A stretch of DNA of 64,000 bases from Clostridiales bacterium Firm_16 (lineage in GTDB: Bacteria > Bacillota > Clostridia > Saccharofermentanales > Saccharofermentanaceae). This document shows positions 51,872 through 59,117 of this stretch, in pieces. The position numbers and the translations under genes are program-made. Numbering within the stretch: position 1 is the first letter of the stretch; every line of letters starts with the position of its first letter. Location: NCBI GenBank assembly GCA_001604185.1, contig LVAV01000054.1, positions 62,001-126,000 on the forward strand, given 5' to 3'. The notes beneath the pieces are model-generated. The model searched no databases, was not told the origin of the DNA, and worked only from the letters and a program-made list of their open reading frames with translations.

Positions 51872-54628
51872 ATGGTAAAAAAGTGGTTAGGTGCTGTTGT
51901 CGGAGCCGCTCTTGTGGCACCTCTGGCAGTCTCGTTCTTCTCGGAACAGCCGGCTCGTGCGGATTCGAGTCAGGATGTTTCGGTCGCGATCGATTCGAAG
52001 AATTTCCCGGACAGAAACTTCCGGAAAATCGTTGAGCAATTCGATACGAACGGAGACCTTGTATTGTCACAGGATGAACTTTCGGTCGTCAAGGAATTGG
52101 ACGTGAAAGAAAGTCAAATCCGTGATTTGACTGGCGTTCAGTATTTTACTGAATTGATCTATCTGAATTGTGATTATAATGAACTTCGGACGCTGGATGT
52201 AAGTAAGAATATAAACCTGATCGAACTGTTTTGCGGGGGGAATGCCCTGGCAGAGCTGGACGTGTCCGAAAATGGATGGCTGGAGAGGCTCTGGTGCGAC
52301 GAAAATGAAATCGAGTCCTTGGATTTAACTTTTAACTCTTCGCTTAAAGTGTTGGGATGTGGTTCTAACAGACTTAGCAAACTTGATCTCTCCCATAATC
52401 TGGCCATCACGGGCCTGTCGTGTGAAAAAAACGAATTGACTGAACTGGACCTTTCGCCCACGGTCAAAATGAAGTATTTGACCTGTAAGAACAACAAACT
52501 GAAGTCTCTGGATGTCCATTTCCTGAAAGACTTAGTACAGTTGCAAGTCGAAGGAAATCAACTTACCGAGTTGAAACTGGGAAGCCATCCGGTTATGGAT
52601 ACCCTGGAGACTGCGTATAATGATCTCACCGTTGTCGATATCAGACAGTGTCCGACATTGATCGATGAATTCACAGAGTTTGGAGTCAAGAGTAGTGAAT
52701 TGTTCGGATGTTTCGTCTGTGAAGTACCCCTTGAAGTGGAGAATCCGGAAGAGGGATATGAGTACACGGCGACCGTCTTTACTCTGGACTATACTACGAA
52801 CCTCGAGGGCTTCGAGATTCCGGAAATGCCGGGTTATCCGAGAAAACCATATGATCCGCAAGACCCGCAGGACCCGAACGAACCGGTAGTGGAGATCAAT
52901 GCGAAGAATTTCCCGGACAAATTCTTCCGTGCGGCCGTAGTGGACCTTGATACGAATGAAGACCTTATTCTGTCCAAGAGTGAAATCGAACAAGTTGTAG
53001 AACTCAATCTGAACGGTCTTGAGATCAGTAATCTGACTGGTATTGAATACTTTACTGAACTGCGTATTCTGGATTGCTGCAACAACAAGCTCAAGACCAT
53101 AGATGTGAGCAAGAATACCAAACTGATTGAATTCTACTGCATGTCGAATGAGCTGACAGCACTCGATGTAAGCGCTCTTACAAACCTGGAGAACTTCTGG
53201 TGTGTTTCCAATAAACTCACTTCTATAGATGTGAGCAAAAACACGAAACTGCGCGTATTTTTCTGTTCTGAGAACAATATCAAAAAACTCGATCTTTCTC
53301 ATAACACGGAAATTACCGGATTCGGATGCGATCGAAACCAATTGACTGAGCTGGATCTTTCGAATCAGAAGAAACTGATGTACTTCACTTGCGATGATAA
53401 TAAACTGAAATCTCTGGATGTCAGCTTCTTGAAGGAATTAGTTCAGCTGTTTGGCGAGCATAATGAGCTTACCGAAGTAAAGCTGGGAAGCCATCCGAAT
53501 TTGGAAAACCTGGTAGTAGCGTATAACGATATCACTGTGCTCGATGTCAGTCAGTGCCCGGCATTGTTGGCTGAGTACGATGAGTATGGAATCAAAGACG
53601 ATACAATAGGCGGATTCTTCTACTGTGGTATACCGGAAGAGCTTGAATCGGCGGGGACAGGCTATGCTTCCGATAAGTCGGGCAGAGTCATACCGAAGAC
53701 GATCGAGACGAAAGATATCGAGATCATTGAAGCATATATAGTTCTGAGTACATTCGATTATGAAACAAATATCGTAGGTTACGATGTTCCGGAAGCTCCG
53801 GGTCATCCGAGAAAACCGATGCCGAACCCGAACCCGACACCGACACCGACACCGACTCCGACTCCGCCGGCAGAAGATCCGAACTTCGAGGATTTCGTAG
53901 AGCGTCTCTACACTGTGGCTCTCGGCCGCGCATCTGAACCGGAAGGCAAGGAATTCTGGGTGAAGCAGGTAGTTGAAGAAGGTAAGACCGGTGCAGATTG
54001 CGCTCGCTTCTTCCTCCTGGACGCAGACGAGTTCATGAAGAGAAACCTCTCTGTAGAAGACTTCGTTGAGACTCTCTATGCAACATTCTTCGACCGTGAA
54101 TCCGACGCAGCCGGTAAGAAGGGCTGGATTGACGCTATATCTTCCGGTGCGAAGACTCGTGCAGAAGTTGTAAATGATTTCATCGAGTCCACAGAATGGT
54201 GCGATGTTTGCGCAACTTACGGCGTGAAGTCCGGTGCTATCTACCACAAGGCTACCAAGGCTTCCAAGAATGCCATCAACTTTGCAACCCGTCTCTACAC
54301 GTGCTGCCTGAAGCGTGACGCGGAAGACGGTGGACTGAAGTACTGGTCCCTGGCTCTGACGAACCTGGAGAAGACCGGTGCAGAAGCGGCCCTGTTCTTC
54401 TTCGAGAGCGATGAGTTTATCGGATTTAAGACAAGCGATAAGGAATATCTCCTGAGACTGTACACGACTTTCATGGACAGAGAACCTGCCCAGAGCGAGA
54501 TCGACTACTGGCTCGGTGAGATCGCCGGCGGTCGTCAGACCCGCCACAGCATCCTCGCTTTCTTTGCCCAGTCCAAGGAATTCACCGAGATCTGCAAGAC
54601 CTACGGCATCGAGAGAGGACAGATCTGA
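51872..54628 (+). CDS. Secreted double EF-hand/LRR protein with C-terminal DUF4214-type repeats
   Basis: A 918-residue exported protein. The signal peptide ends ARA. Two copies of the same front module follow: NFPDRNFRKIV with EF-hand loop DTNGDLVLSQDE plus LRRs (about 40-310), and NFPDKFFRAAV with DTNEDLILSKSE plus LRRs (about 335-640). The copies are clearly alike (for example FTELRILDCCNNKLKTIDVSKN), showing internal duplication. A short Pro/Thr linker (TPTPTPTPTPPAEDP) leads to four DUF4214-type segments ending CKTYGIERGQI. The ribosome site AAAAGGAGTG supports the start. Confidence 0.85.
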   Translation: MVKKWLGAVVGAALVAPLAVSFFSEQPARADSSQDVSVAIDSKNFPDRNFRKIVEQFDTNGDLVLSQDELSVVKELDVKESQIRDLTGVQYFTELIYLNCDYNELRTLDVSKNINLIELFCGGNALAELDVSENGWLERLWCDENEIESLDLTFNSSLKVLGCGSNRLSKLDLSHNLAITGLSCEKNELTELDLSPTVKMKYLTCKNNKLKSLDVHFLKDLVQLQVEGNQLTELKLGSHPVMDTLETAYNDLTVVDIRQCPTLIDEFTEFGVKSSELFGCFVCEVPLEVENPEEGYEYTATVFTLDYTTNLEGFEIPEMPGYPRKPYDPQDPQDPNEPVVEINAKNFPDKFFRAAVVDLDTNEDLILSKSEIEQVVELNLNGLEISNLTGIEYFTELRILDCCNNKLKTIDVSKNTKLIEFYCMSNELTALDVSALTNLENFWCVSNKLTSIDVSKNTKLRVFFCSENNIKKLDLSHNTEITGFGCDRNQLTELDLSNQKKLMYFTCDDNKLKSLDVSFLKELVQLFGEHNELTEVKLGSHPNLENLVVAYNDITVLDVSQCPALLAEYDEYGIKDDTIGGFFYCGIPEELESAGTGYASDKSGRVIPKTIETKDIEIIEAYIVLSTFDYETNIVGYDVPEAPGHPRKPMPNPNPTPTPTPTPTPPAEDPNFEDFVERLYTVALGRASEPEGKEFWVKQVVEEGKTGADCARFFLLDADEFMKRNLSVEDFVETLYATFFDRESDAAGKKGWIDAISSGAKTRAEVVNDFIESTEWCDVCATYGVKSGAIYHKATKASKNAINFATRLYTCCLKRDAEDGGLKYWSLALTNLEKTGAEAALFFFESDEFIGFKTSDKEYLLRLYTTFMDREPAQSEIDYWLGEIAGGRQTRHSILAFFAQSKEFTEICKTYGIERGQI

Positions 54629-54724
54629 TCTGTTTGATGTTCCGATCACGCGATGATCGAGTGTGGTACTGAAACAGAAATCGCGCGATGAACAGAGTGT
54701 GATTCGAAAAAAGCCGAAAGAGAA

Positions 54725-54752
54725 GGCCGCATCCGTTTGGGTGCGGCCTTTT
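54725..54752 (+). terminator. Terminator after the double LRR gene
   Basis: GGCCGCATCC (54725-54734) pairs with GGGTGCGGCC (54739-54748), loop GTTT, followed by TTTT. Confidence 0.8.
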
Positions 54753-54782
54753 GGCATGTGTGATGAAGCCGTGCTTTGCGTA

Positions 54783-55433
54783 TCAGAACGCGAACCTCAC
54801 GGAGTCCTGCAGATTCGAGAACTCAACCTCGGTGTTCTCGCAGTCGGAAATATCGTCGATGACAAACCAGTGCCCTTCGTAAGAACAGGAGAAAGTACCT
54901 TTCTGCGTGTTTTCCGCTTTCTTGTTTTTCGGTGTCCACTGGAGGGTGTAACTGCAAGTGCTGTCCGGGTCCGAAGTCTTGTCCATATAGAATAGAAGGG
55001 GAGGGAAGGCATCCTTGCTGCCTGCGTTATTCACGTAATAGATCACGTGGATCTTTCCTTCTTTTTTCTCATGCATGCTGTAGCCGGGAATGTCCTGACC
55101 CGGAGTAAATGAGGCAGTAAGACTGTTCTCATCGCACACGGAAATAATCGGATCCCGCAGAGCGACTGGTTTCTTCGTGGCGCTTTTGCCTATGACGAAG
55201 AACACGACCGAAAGGACGCAGAATGCGATGACGGTGATGAGAAAGAAGCGAAGCGGGGAGACGAAGGTCCAGTGCTTGCCGGATGAAGTGTTCCCACTGC
55301 CTTCCGGGTTCACAATACCACGCGCAAGTTTTTTTGCCAAAGAAGACTTATAGATCGCAACGTAGATTGCGGTGGCGAGGAGGGCCAGGCCGATACTGAT
55401 CAAAACAAATATTAGTAGCATTTCTGTTTTCAT
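54783..55433 (-). CDS. Two-span membrane protein next to a LytTR regulator, hypothetical
   Basis: A 216-residue protein with a span at about residues 5-27, a second at 62-84 and an extracytoplasmic domain of about 130 residues with four or five Cys (VCDENSL, STCSYTLQW, FSCSYEG, SDCENTE) that may form disulfides. It lies 39 bases downstream of the LytTR gene on the same strand. A membrane partner next to a LytTR regulator fits the LytTR regulatory-system pattern, where the membrane protein restrains the regulator. That role is inferred only from position. Confidence 0.65.
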   Translation of the reverse strand: MKTEMLLIFVLISIGLALLATAIYVAIYKSSLAKKLARGIVNPEGSGNTSSGKHWTFVSPLRFFLITVIAFCVLSVVFFVIGKSATKKPVALRDPIISVCDENSLTASFTPGQDIPGYSMHEKKEGKIHVIYYVNNAGSKDAFPPLLFYMDKTSDPDSTCSYTLQWTPKNKKAENTQKGTFSCSYEGHWFVIDDISDCENTEVEFSNLQDSVRFAF

Positions 55434-55472
55434 GTGATTACCTCGTATGGATTCAGCACGTAGGCGCGGGGC

Positions 55473-55928
55473 TTAGATGCCGATGAATTCTTTGAATGAA
55501 TAATAGTAGGACCGGGTGACATCCACCTTCGCGCCGTTCTTCATGGTGATGATGAATTTCTGCGTGAGGGCCGGCTTGATACTCTTGATGTGATCCACGG
55601 ATATGATGACCGAATTGCTGATCCGGATGAAGGCCTTGCCATCCAGAAGTGCCACCAGGTTCTTGAGCCGCTCGTTGATCCGGTACTGATCGTCGTTGGT
55701 GTAGGCGACCACTTCATGAGCGAAGCTCTCGATGTGCGAGATCTCCGCTACCGGTAGACGGTAGATCTCGTCATCTTTCCTGCCGATGAGGTACGAAACC
55801 GTCGCGTTCCCTTCCGTCAGCACCAGATCCGCGCTGTCACTGACCTCGATCCCGTGCTGCAGAAGCTCCTGCGCGATCTCGTCGTAATGTTCATCACTTG
55901 CAATTAGTCTGATCTTCATACCCTTCAC
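55473..55928 (-). CDS. LytTR-domain DNA-binding regulator without receiver domain
   Basis: A 151-residue protein. Residues about 1-45 form a short alpha/beta segment, not a phosphoacceptor receiver. Residues 50-151 are a LytTR domain (LPVAEISHIESFAHEVVAYTNDDQYRINERLKNL, FIRISNSVIISVDHIKSI, FIITMKNGAKVDVTRSYYYSFKEFIG). LytTR proteins bind DNA as dimers and often control surface or export genes. The start may be the GTG at 55928 or the ATG nine bases inside; neither has an ideal ribosome site. A membrane protein gene follows. Confidence 0.85.
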   Translation of the reverse strand: MKGMKIRLIASDEHYDEIAQELLQHGIEVSDSADLVLTEGNATVSYLIGRKDDEIYRLPVAEISHIESFAHEVVAYTNDDQYRINERLKNLVALLDGKAFIRISNSVIISVDHIKSIKPALTQKFIITMKNGAKVDVTRSYYYSFKEFIGI

Positions 55929-56017
55929 ATCCGTTGAATATCTTCTGATTTCATTGTCACACGAGCCCCCGCGAGAGTCAATTGCAGAGTATGCGCCGAT
56001 TCTTGCAAAGTATGGAA

Positions 56018-56066
56018 GGGGGTGGGGGTGTGGCGTGGGAATGGGGCATGGTGTGGGAGTGGGGCG
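56018..56066 (+). other. G-run cluster with quadruplex potential
   Basis: Six runs of three to five G (GGGGG, GGGGG, GGG, GGGG, GGG, GGGG) in about 50 bases on the plus strand, spaced by short T/A/C stretches. It lies between the divergent LytTR and TetR promoters, 28 bases before the TetR -35 box. Confidence 0.6.
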
Positions 56067-56093
56067 GCACGAATCATTATCATTCCGATACAG

Positions 56094-56142
56094 TTGACAG
56101 CTAATTACGATTAGCCTATAATGTGGCTAATTAGGATTAGCC
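56094..56142 (+). promoter_or_regulatory. TetR gene promoter with two palindromic operators
   Basis: Consensus -35 TTGACA (56094-56099), 17 bases and consensus -10 TATAAT (56117-56122). The spacer is the palindrome GCTAATTACGATTAGC (56100-56115), and a second, GGCTAATTAGGATTAGCC (56125-56142), starts just after the -10. Repressor bound to either would block polymerase. The TetR gene start is 45 bases on, so autorepression is likely. Confidence 0.88.
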
Positions 56143-56186
56143 AGCGCGGATATGAACGCACTGCGTCAAGTAATAAGGAGAGCACC

Positions 56187-56870
56187 ATGAGCAAGAAGCC
56201 ACCGAACACGAATCCGTCCACCCCGAGCGCCGCACCGTGCTCCACCCCCCGGCTCGACACGAAGCACCGGATCCTGGACGAAGCGTTGTCGCTCTTCGCG
56301 CAGAAGGGATATGGCAACGTGTTCGTCGGCGAGATCGCGGAGAAGGTAGGGATCAAGGCCCCGTCGCTGTACAAACACTTCAAGAGCAAGCAGGCGATTT
56401 TCGAAGGGGTGCTGGAAGAGATGAACGAACGATACCGCGCCCAGACCAGCCTCATGAACTTCGGCGGCGAAAACGCACAAGACGATGCACCGTTTTTCCG
56501 GAACATCACAGAAGACAGACTCGTCGAAGTCGGAACCATGCTTTTCCGGTATTTCCTGCACGACGAATACTCCAGCCGCTTCCGCAAAATGATGACTATC
56601 GAGCAATTCAATAACCCGGAACTGGCCAGACTCTACGACAAGATCTACGTCGACGAACCGCTGTCCTACCAGGGCGCCATCCTCGCCATGCTGACCCGGC
56701 AAGACATCCTCAAGACCGACAAAGTTGACATCATGACACTCCAGTTCTACGCCCCGATCTTCCTGCTTTTGAGCATCTGCGACCGGGACCCGAAACGAGA
56801 AGAAGAAGCACTGAAAACATTGGCGGAGCACATCCGTCAATTCAACAAAATATACGGGAGAAAGAAATAA
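56187..56870 (+). CDS. TetR-family transcriptional repressor
   Basis: The start is ATG 56187 with AAGGAG upstream; the frame is open further left but runs through the operator. The 227-residue protein has a Pro/Ser-rich N-terminal extension (about 25 residues), then the TetR helix-turn-helix: RILDEALSLFAQKGYGNVFVGEIAEKVGIKAPSLYKHFKSKQAIFEGVL. The C-terminal ligand and dimer domain is of ordinary size. It overlaps the flavoprotein gene by one base, so it probably controls that gene and itself through the twin operators at 56100-56142. Confidence 0.9.
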   Translation: MSKKPPNTNPSTPSAAPCSTPRLDTKHRILDEALSLFAQKGYGNVFVGEIAEKVGIKAPSLYKHFKSKQAIFEGVLEEMNERYRAQTSLMNFGGENAQDDAPFFRNITEDRLVEVGTMLFRYFLHDEYSSRFRKMMTIEQFNNPELARLYDKIYVDEPLSYQGAILAMLTRQDILKTDKVDIMTLQFYAPIFLLLSICDRDPKREEEALKTLAEHIRQFNKIYGRKK

Positions 56871-57568
56871 TGAAGATCGTACTTTTACACGGACAAGATC
56901 ACAAAGGAAGCACCTATCACATCGCCCGCCAGGTGGCCGACAAGATCCAGGGTACTAACGAGATCACAGAGTTTTTCTTCCCCCGCGATCTGCCCTATTT
57001 CTGCAAAGGCTGCTACAACTGCATCGAGGACGACACCAAGTGCCCCTACTACGAGGCCAAGCACGCGATCTTCCGGAAACTGGAAGAGGCGGACGTGATC
57101 ATCTGCTCCACGCCGGTGTACTGCATGCACATCTCCGCCGCGCTGAAATCTTTCTTCGAGCTGACCTTCGATAACTGGATGGTTCATCGCCCGAAAGCCG
57201 CGATGTTCAGTAAGCGCGCCGCCATCGTGTCGACGGCCGCCGGCTCCTCCGCGAAGCACGCCATGAAGGAAGTGGAGGACTCGCTTTTCAACCTCGGCAT
57301 CCCGTCCATTTCCAAGTTCGGCCTGCCCGTTCACGCCATGAACTGGGATGGCATCAACGACAAGACCAAGGCCAGGATCGATAAGGCCACGACTCGTTTG
57401 GCAAAAAAACTTTCCGCGAGTTCGAAGCCTCGCGTGGGATTGAAGACTAAGTTTATGTTCAACTTCATGGGGTTTCTTCAGAAGAAGAACATGGGCTCCT
57501 CGCCGGTAGAGAAAGAGTATTGGGAAAGCCACGGCTGGCTCGGCAAAGCAAGACCCTGGAAGGCCTGA
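56870..57568 (+). CDS. Flavodoxin-fold NAD(P)H-dependent FMN reductase family protein
   Basis: A 232-residue protein with the start KIVLLHGQDHKGSTYHIARQVADKI, the FMN phosphate loop of the flavodoxin-like reductases. CKGCYNCIEDDTKCPYY (about residues 46-62) is the Cys-bearing loop common in iron-sulfur flavoproteins and related quinone reductases, and ICSTPVYCMHISAALKSFFE follows. The C-terminal third is longer than in simple reductases. It is coupled to the TetR repressor, so it is probably induced by a toxic aromatic, quinone or electrophile. Substrate unknown. Confidence 0.85.
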   Translation: MKIVLLHGQDHKGSTYHIARQVADKIQGTNEITEFFFPRDLPYFCKGCYNCIEDDTKCPYYEAKHAIFRKLEEADVIICSTPVYCMHISAALKSFFELTFDNWMVHRPKAAMFSKRAAIVSTAAGSSAKHAMKEVEDSLFNLGIPSISKFGLPVHAMNWDGINDKTKARIDKATTRLAKKLSASSKPRVGLKTKFMFNFMGFLQKKNMGSSPVEKEYWESHGWLGKARPWKA

Positions 57569-57606
57569 AGACACCACGCTCATAGAAGAACGCTCCCGCT
57601 CTTTTT

Positions 57607-58167
57607 CTATTTCCCAATCCGCTTTTCAAACCGGAACATACCCTCCGGGAATTGCTCGTCCGGCTCGCTGTTCTGCATATCCGGATCATTCGGATCCGGG
57701 TGATGACTGTTGAAGAATTCAACGATATGGAATCCACACCGGTTAACATAGAAGTGGATGTTTCTCTTCTCGAAATAAGGAGTGACGGTTTCCCAGACGG
57801 TTACCTCGGGATGAAGATTCTCGACAGCACACCAGGCACGATAGCCGATGCCTTTGCTGTGGACTTTGGGCGATACGAAAAGAAGATCCAGATCCCCTTT
57901 GGTACCATCCACTTTGATCACGACACCACCGGCCGGCTGACCATCACAGAGGATCCGGTAGGCTTCACCGCCATCGATCGATCGCTCGATCGTCTCACGA
58001 GAGATGATCTGACCATCTTCCTCGAAGTGATCGTCACGCATGCCGAACTCTTCCATCGCGCCGTAGTTGAAGGCTTCCTGGTTATCCTTGATGAACTGCT
58101 CTCTATCCGACGCGGCCAATGGCACGAGTGTGACCTGATTATTCTTTGGAGATATATTTTCTAACAT
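57607..58167 (-). CDS. GNAT-family acetyltransferase
   Basis: A 186-residue protein with the GNAT core: AYRILCDGQPAGGVVIKVDG, LDLLFVSPKVHSKGIGYRAWCAVE (the acetyl-CoA pyrophosphate loop near residues 108-115) and ETVTPYFEKRNIHFYVNRCGFHIVEF. The substrate amine cannot be told. It lies 20 bases downstream of the DUF134-NifX fusion gene on the same strand, so they may be co-transcribed from the palindrome-bearing promoter at 58930. Confidence 0.85.
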   Translation of the reverse strand: MLENISPKNNQVTLVPLAASDREQFIKDNQEAFNYGAMEEFGMRDDHFEEDGQIISRETIERSIDGGEAYRILCDGQPAGGVVIKVDGTKGDLDLLFVSPKVHSKGIGYRAWCAVENLHPEVTVWETVTPYFEKRNIHFYVNRCGFHIVEFFNSHHPDPNDPDMQNSEPDEQFPEGMFRFEKRIGK

Positions 58168-58187
58168 ATTTAATCCTTACTACCAGA

Positions 58188-58913
58188 TCACTCGTGACAA
58201 CTTCCGTGCCCACATCCGTGTCCGCCATGTCCACAGTCGTGGTCTCCACCATGATCATGGTGATCACATCTCGCATCCGGATCGAAGGCCAGTGTGCCCG
58301 CTGCCAGTGATTCCGCAGCCGTATCGGCATCGCCCTGCACACCACCATAAAGCTTGATTCCCGCCTCGGCGAGCGCCATCTGCGCGCCCATTCCGATTCC
58401 GCCACAGATCAGTGCATCCACATCCGCTGCCTTCAGAAAACCGGCCAGAGCCCCATGTCCGCTGCCGGAAGCATCGATCACCTGACTGTTTACGATCTTG
58501 CTGTCCTCGACATCATAGAGCTTGAACTGTTCGCTATGTCCGAAGTGCTGAAAAACTTTGCCATCTTCATAAGTTACTGCGATTCTCATTGTATTACTTC
58601 CTTTCTTGATTACATCGACCGGCTCTGCGCCGTGAATCTGATAGGCGCCGCCACGGATCTGAAGCCGCTTGCCATCGACAAGTACCTGCGCGATCTTTCG
58701 CCTCGCACTGTCGTAGATCCCCGTGATCGTAGTGCGCGCCACTCCCATGCTGACAGCACATTCCTCCTGGGTCATTCCTTCTTTATCGATCAGCCGTATC
58801 GCCTCGTATTCATCGAGGGTCATCACGACCGTCTCGGCAGAAGGATCATCCGGTCCGAATGTCCAGTAATCGGGAAAAGCACTTATACACCTGCATCTTG
58901 GTTTCCGCGGCAT
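58188..58913 (-). CDS. DUF134 HTH protein fused to a NifX-like domain with His-rich tail
   Basis: A 241-residue fusion. Residues 1-95 are DUF134-like: MPRKPRCRCISAFPDYWTFGP and the helix-turn-helix TLDEYEAIRLIDKEGMTQEECAVSMGVARTTITGIYDSARRKIAQVL. Residues 108-210 are a NifX/NifB-tail-like cluster-binding domain (MRIAVTYEDGKVFQHFGHSEQFKLYDV, ALICGGIGMGAQMALAEAGI). The tail is packed with His, Gly and Cys (CDHHDHGGDHDCGHGG). The layout suggests a regulator that senses a metal or FeS cluster. Its own promoter carries two identical 12-bp palindromes. The ribosome site GAGGTG supports the start. Confidence 0.88.
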   Translation of the reverse strand: MPRKPRCRCISAFPDYWTFGPDDPSAETVVMTLDEYEAIRLIDKEGMTQEECAVSMGVARTTITGIYDSARRKIAQVLVDGKRLQIRGGAYQIHGAEPVDVIKKGSNTMRIAVTYEDGKVFQHFGHSEQFKLYDVEDSKIVNSQVIDASGSGHGALAGFLKAADVDALICGGIGMGAQMALAEAGIKLYGGVQGDADTAAESLAAGTLAFDPDARCDHHDHGGDHDCGHGGHGCGHGSCHE

Positions 58914-58929
58914 CTGATCACCTCGTTTC

Positions 58930-58975
58930 TGACATATGTCATTTATGGTATAGCATCATTCCTGACATATGTCAA
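58930..58975 (-). promoter_or_regulatory. Promoter with twin palindromic operators before the DUF134-NifX gene
   Basis: TGACATATGTCA occurs at 58930-58941 and 58963-58974, 33 bases apart (about three helix turns). On the minus strand, -35 TTGACA (58970-58975) overlaps the first palindrome, 17 bases follow, then -10 TATACC (58947-58952) and the second palindrome just downstream. Both positions suit repression, probably by the DUF134 domain itself. Confidence 0.82.
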
Positions 58976-59117
58976 CAATGACACTGATACACACGCCGTC
59001 GAAGGCTTCGACCAATGAGAAATAACCTACGCAACAGACCCCCTCGGGTATTGTGATAGCCCCCCGCTTGCCAGTATAATGAGGATGTTATAGGGTTGTT
59101 TTCGGGAGGTTTGGTAT

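Noticed and set aside
53438..54757. 439-codon minus-strand frame opposite the DUF4214 region
   Set aside because: Shadow frame from biased codon use; no ribosome site or domain.
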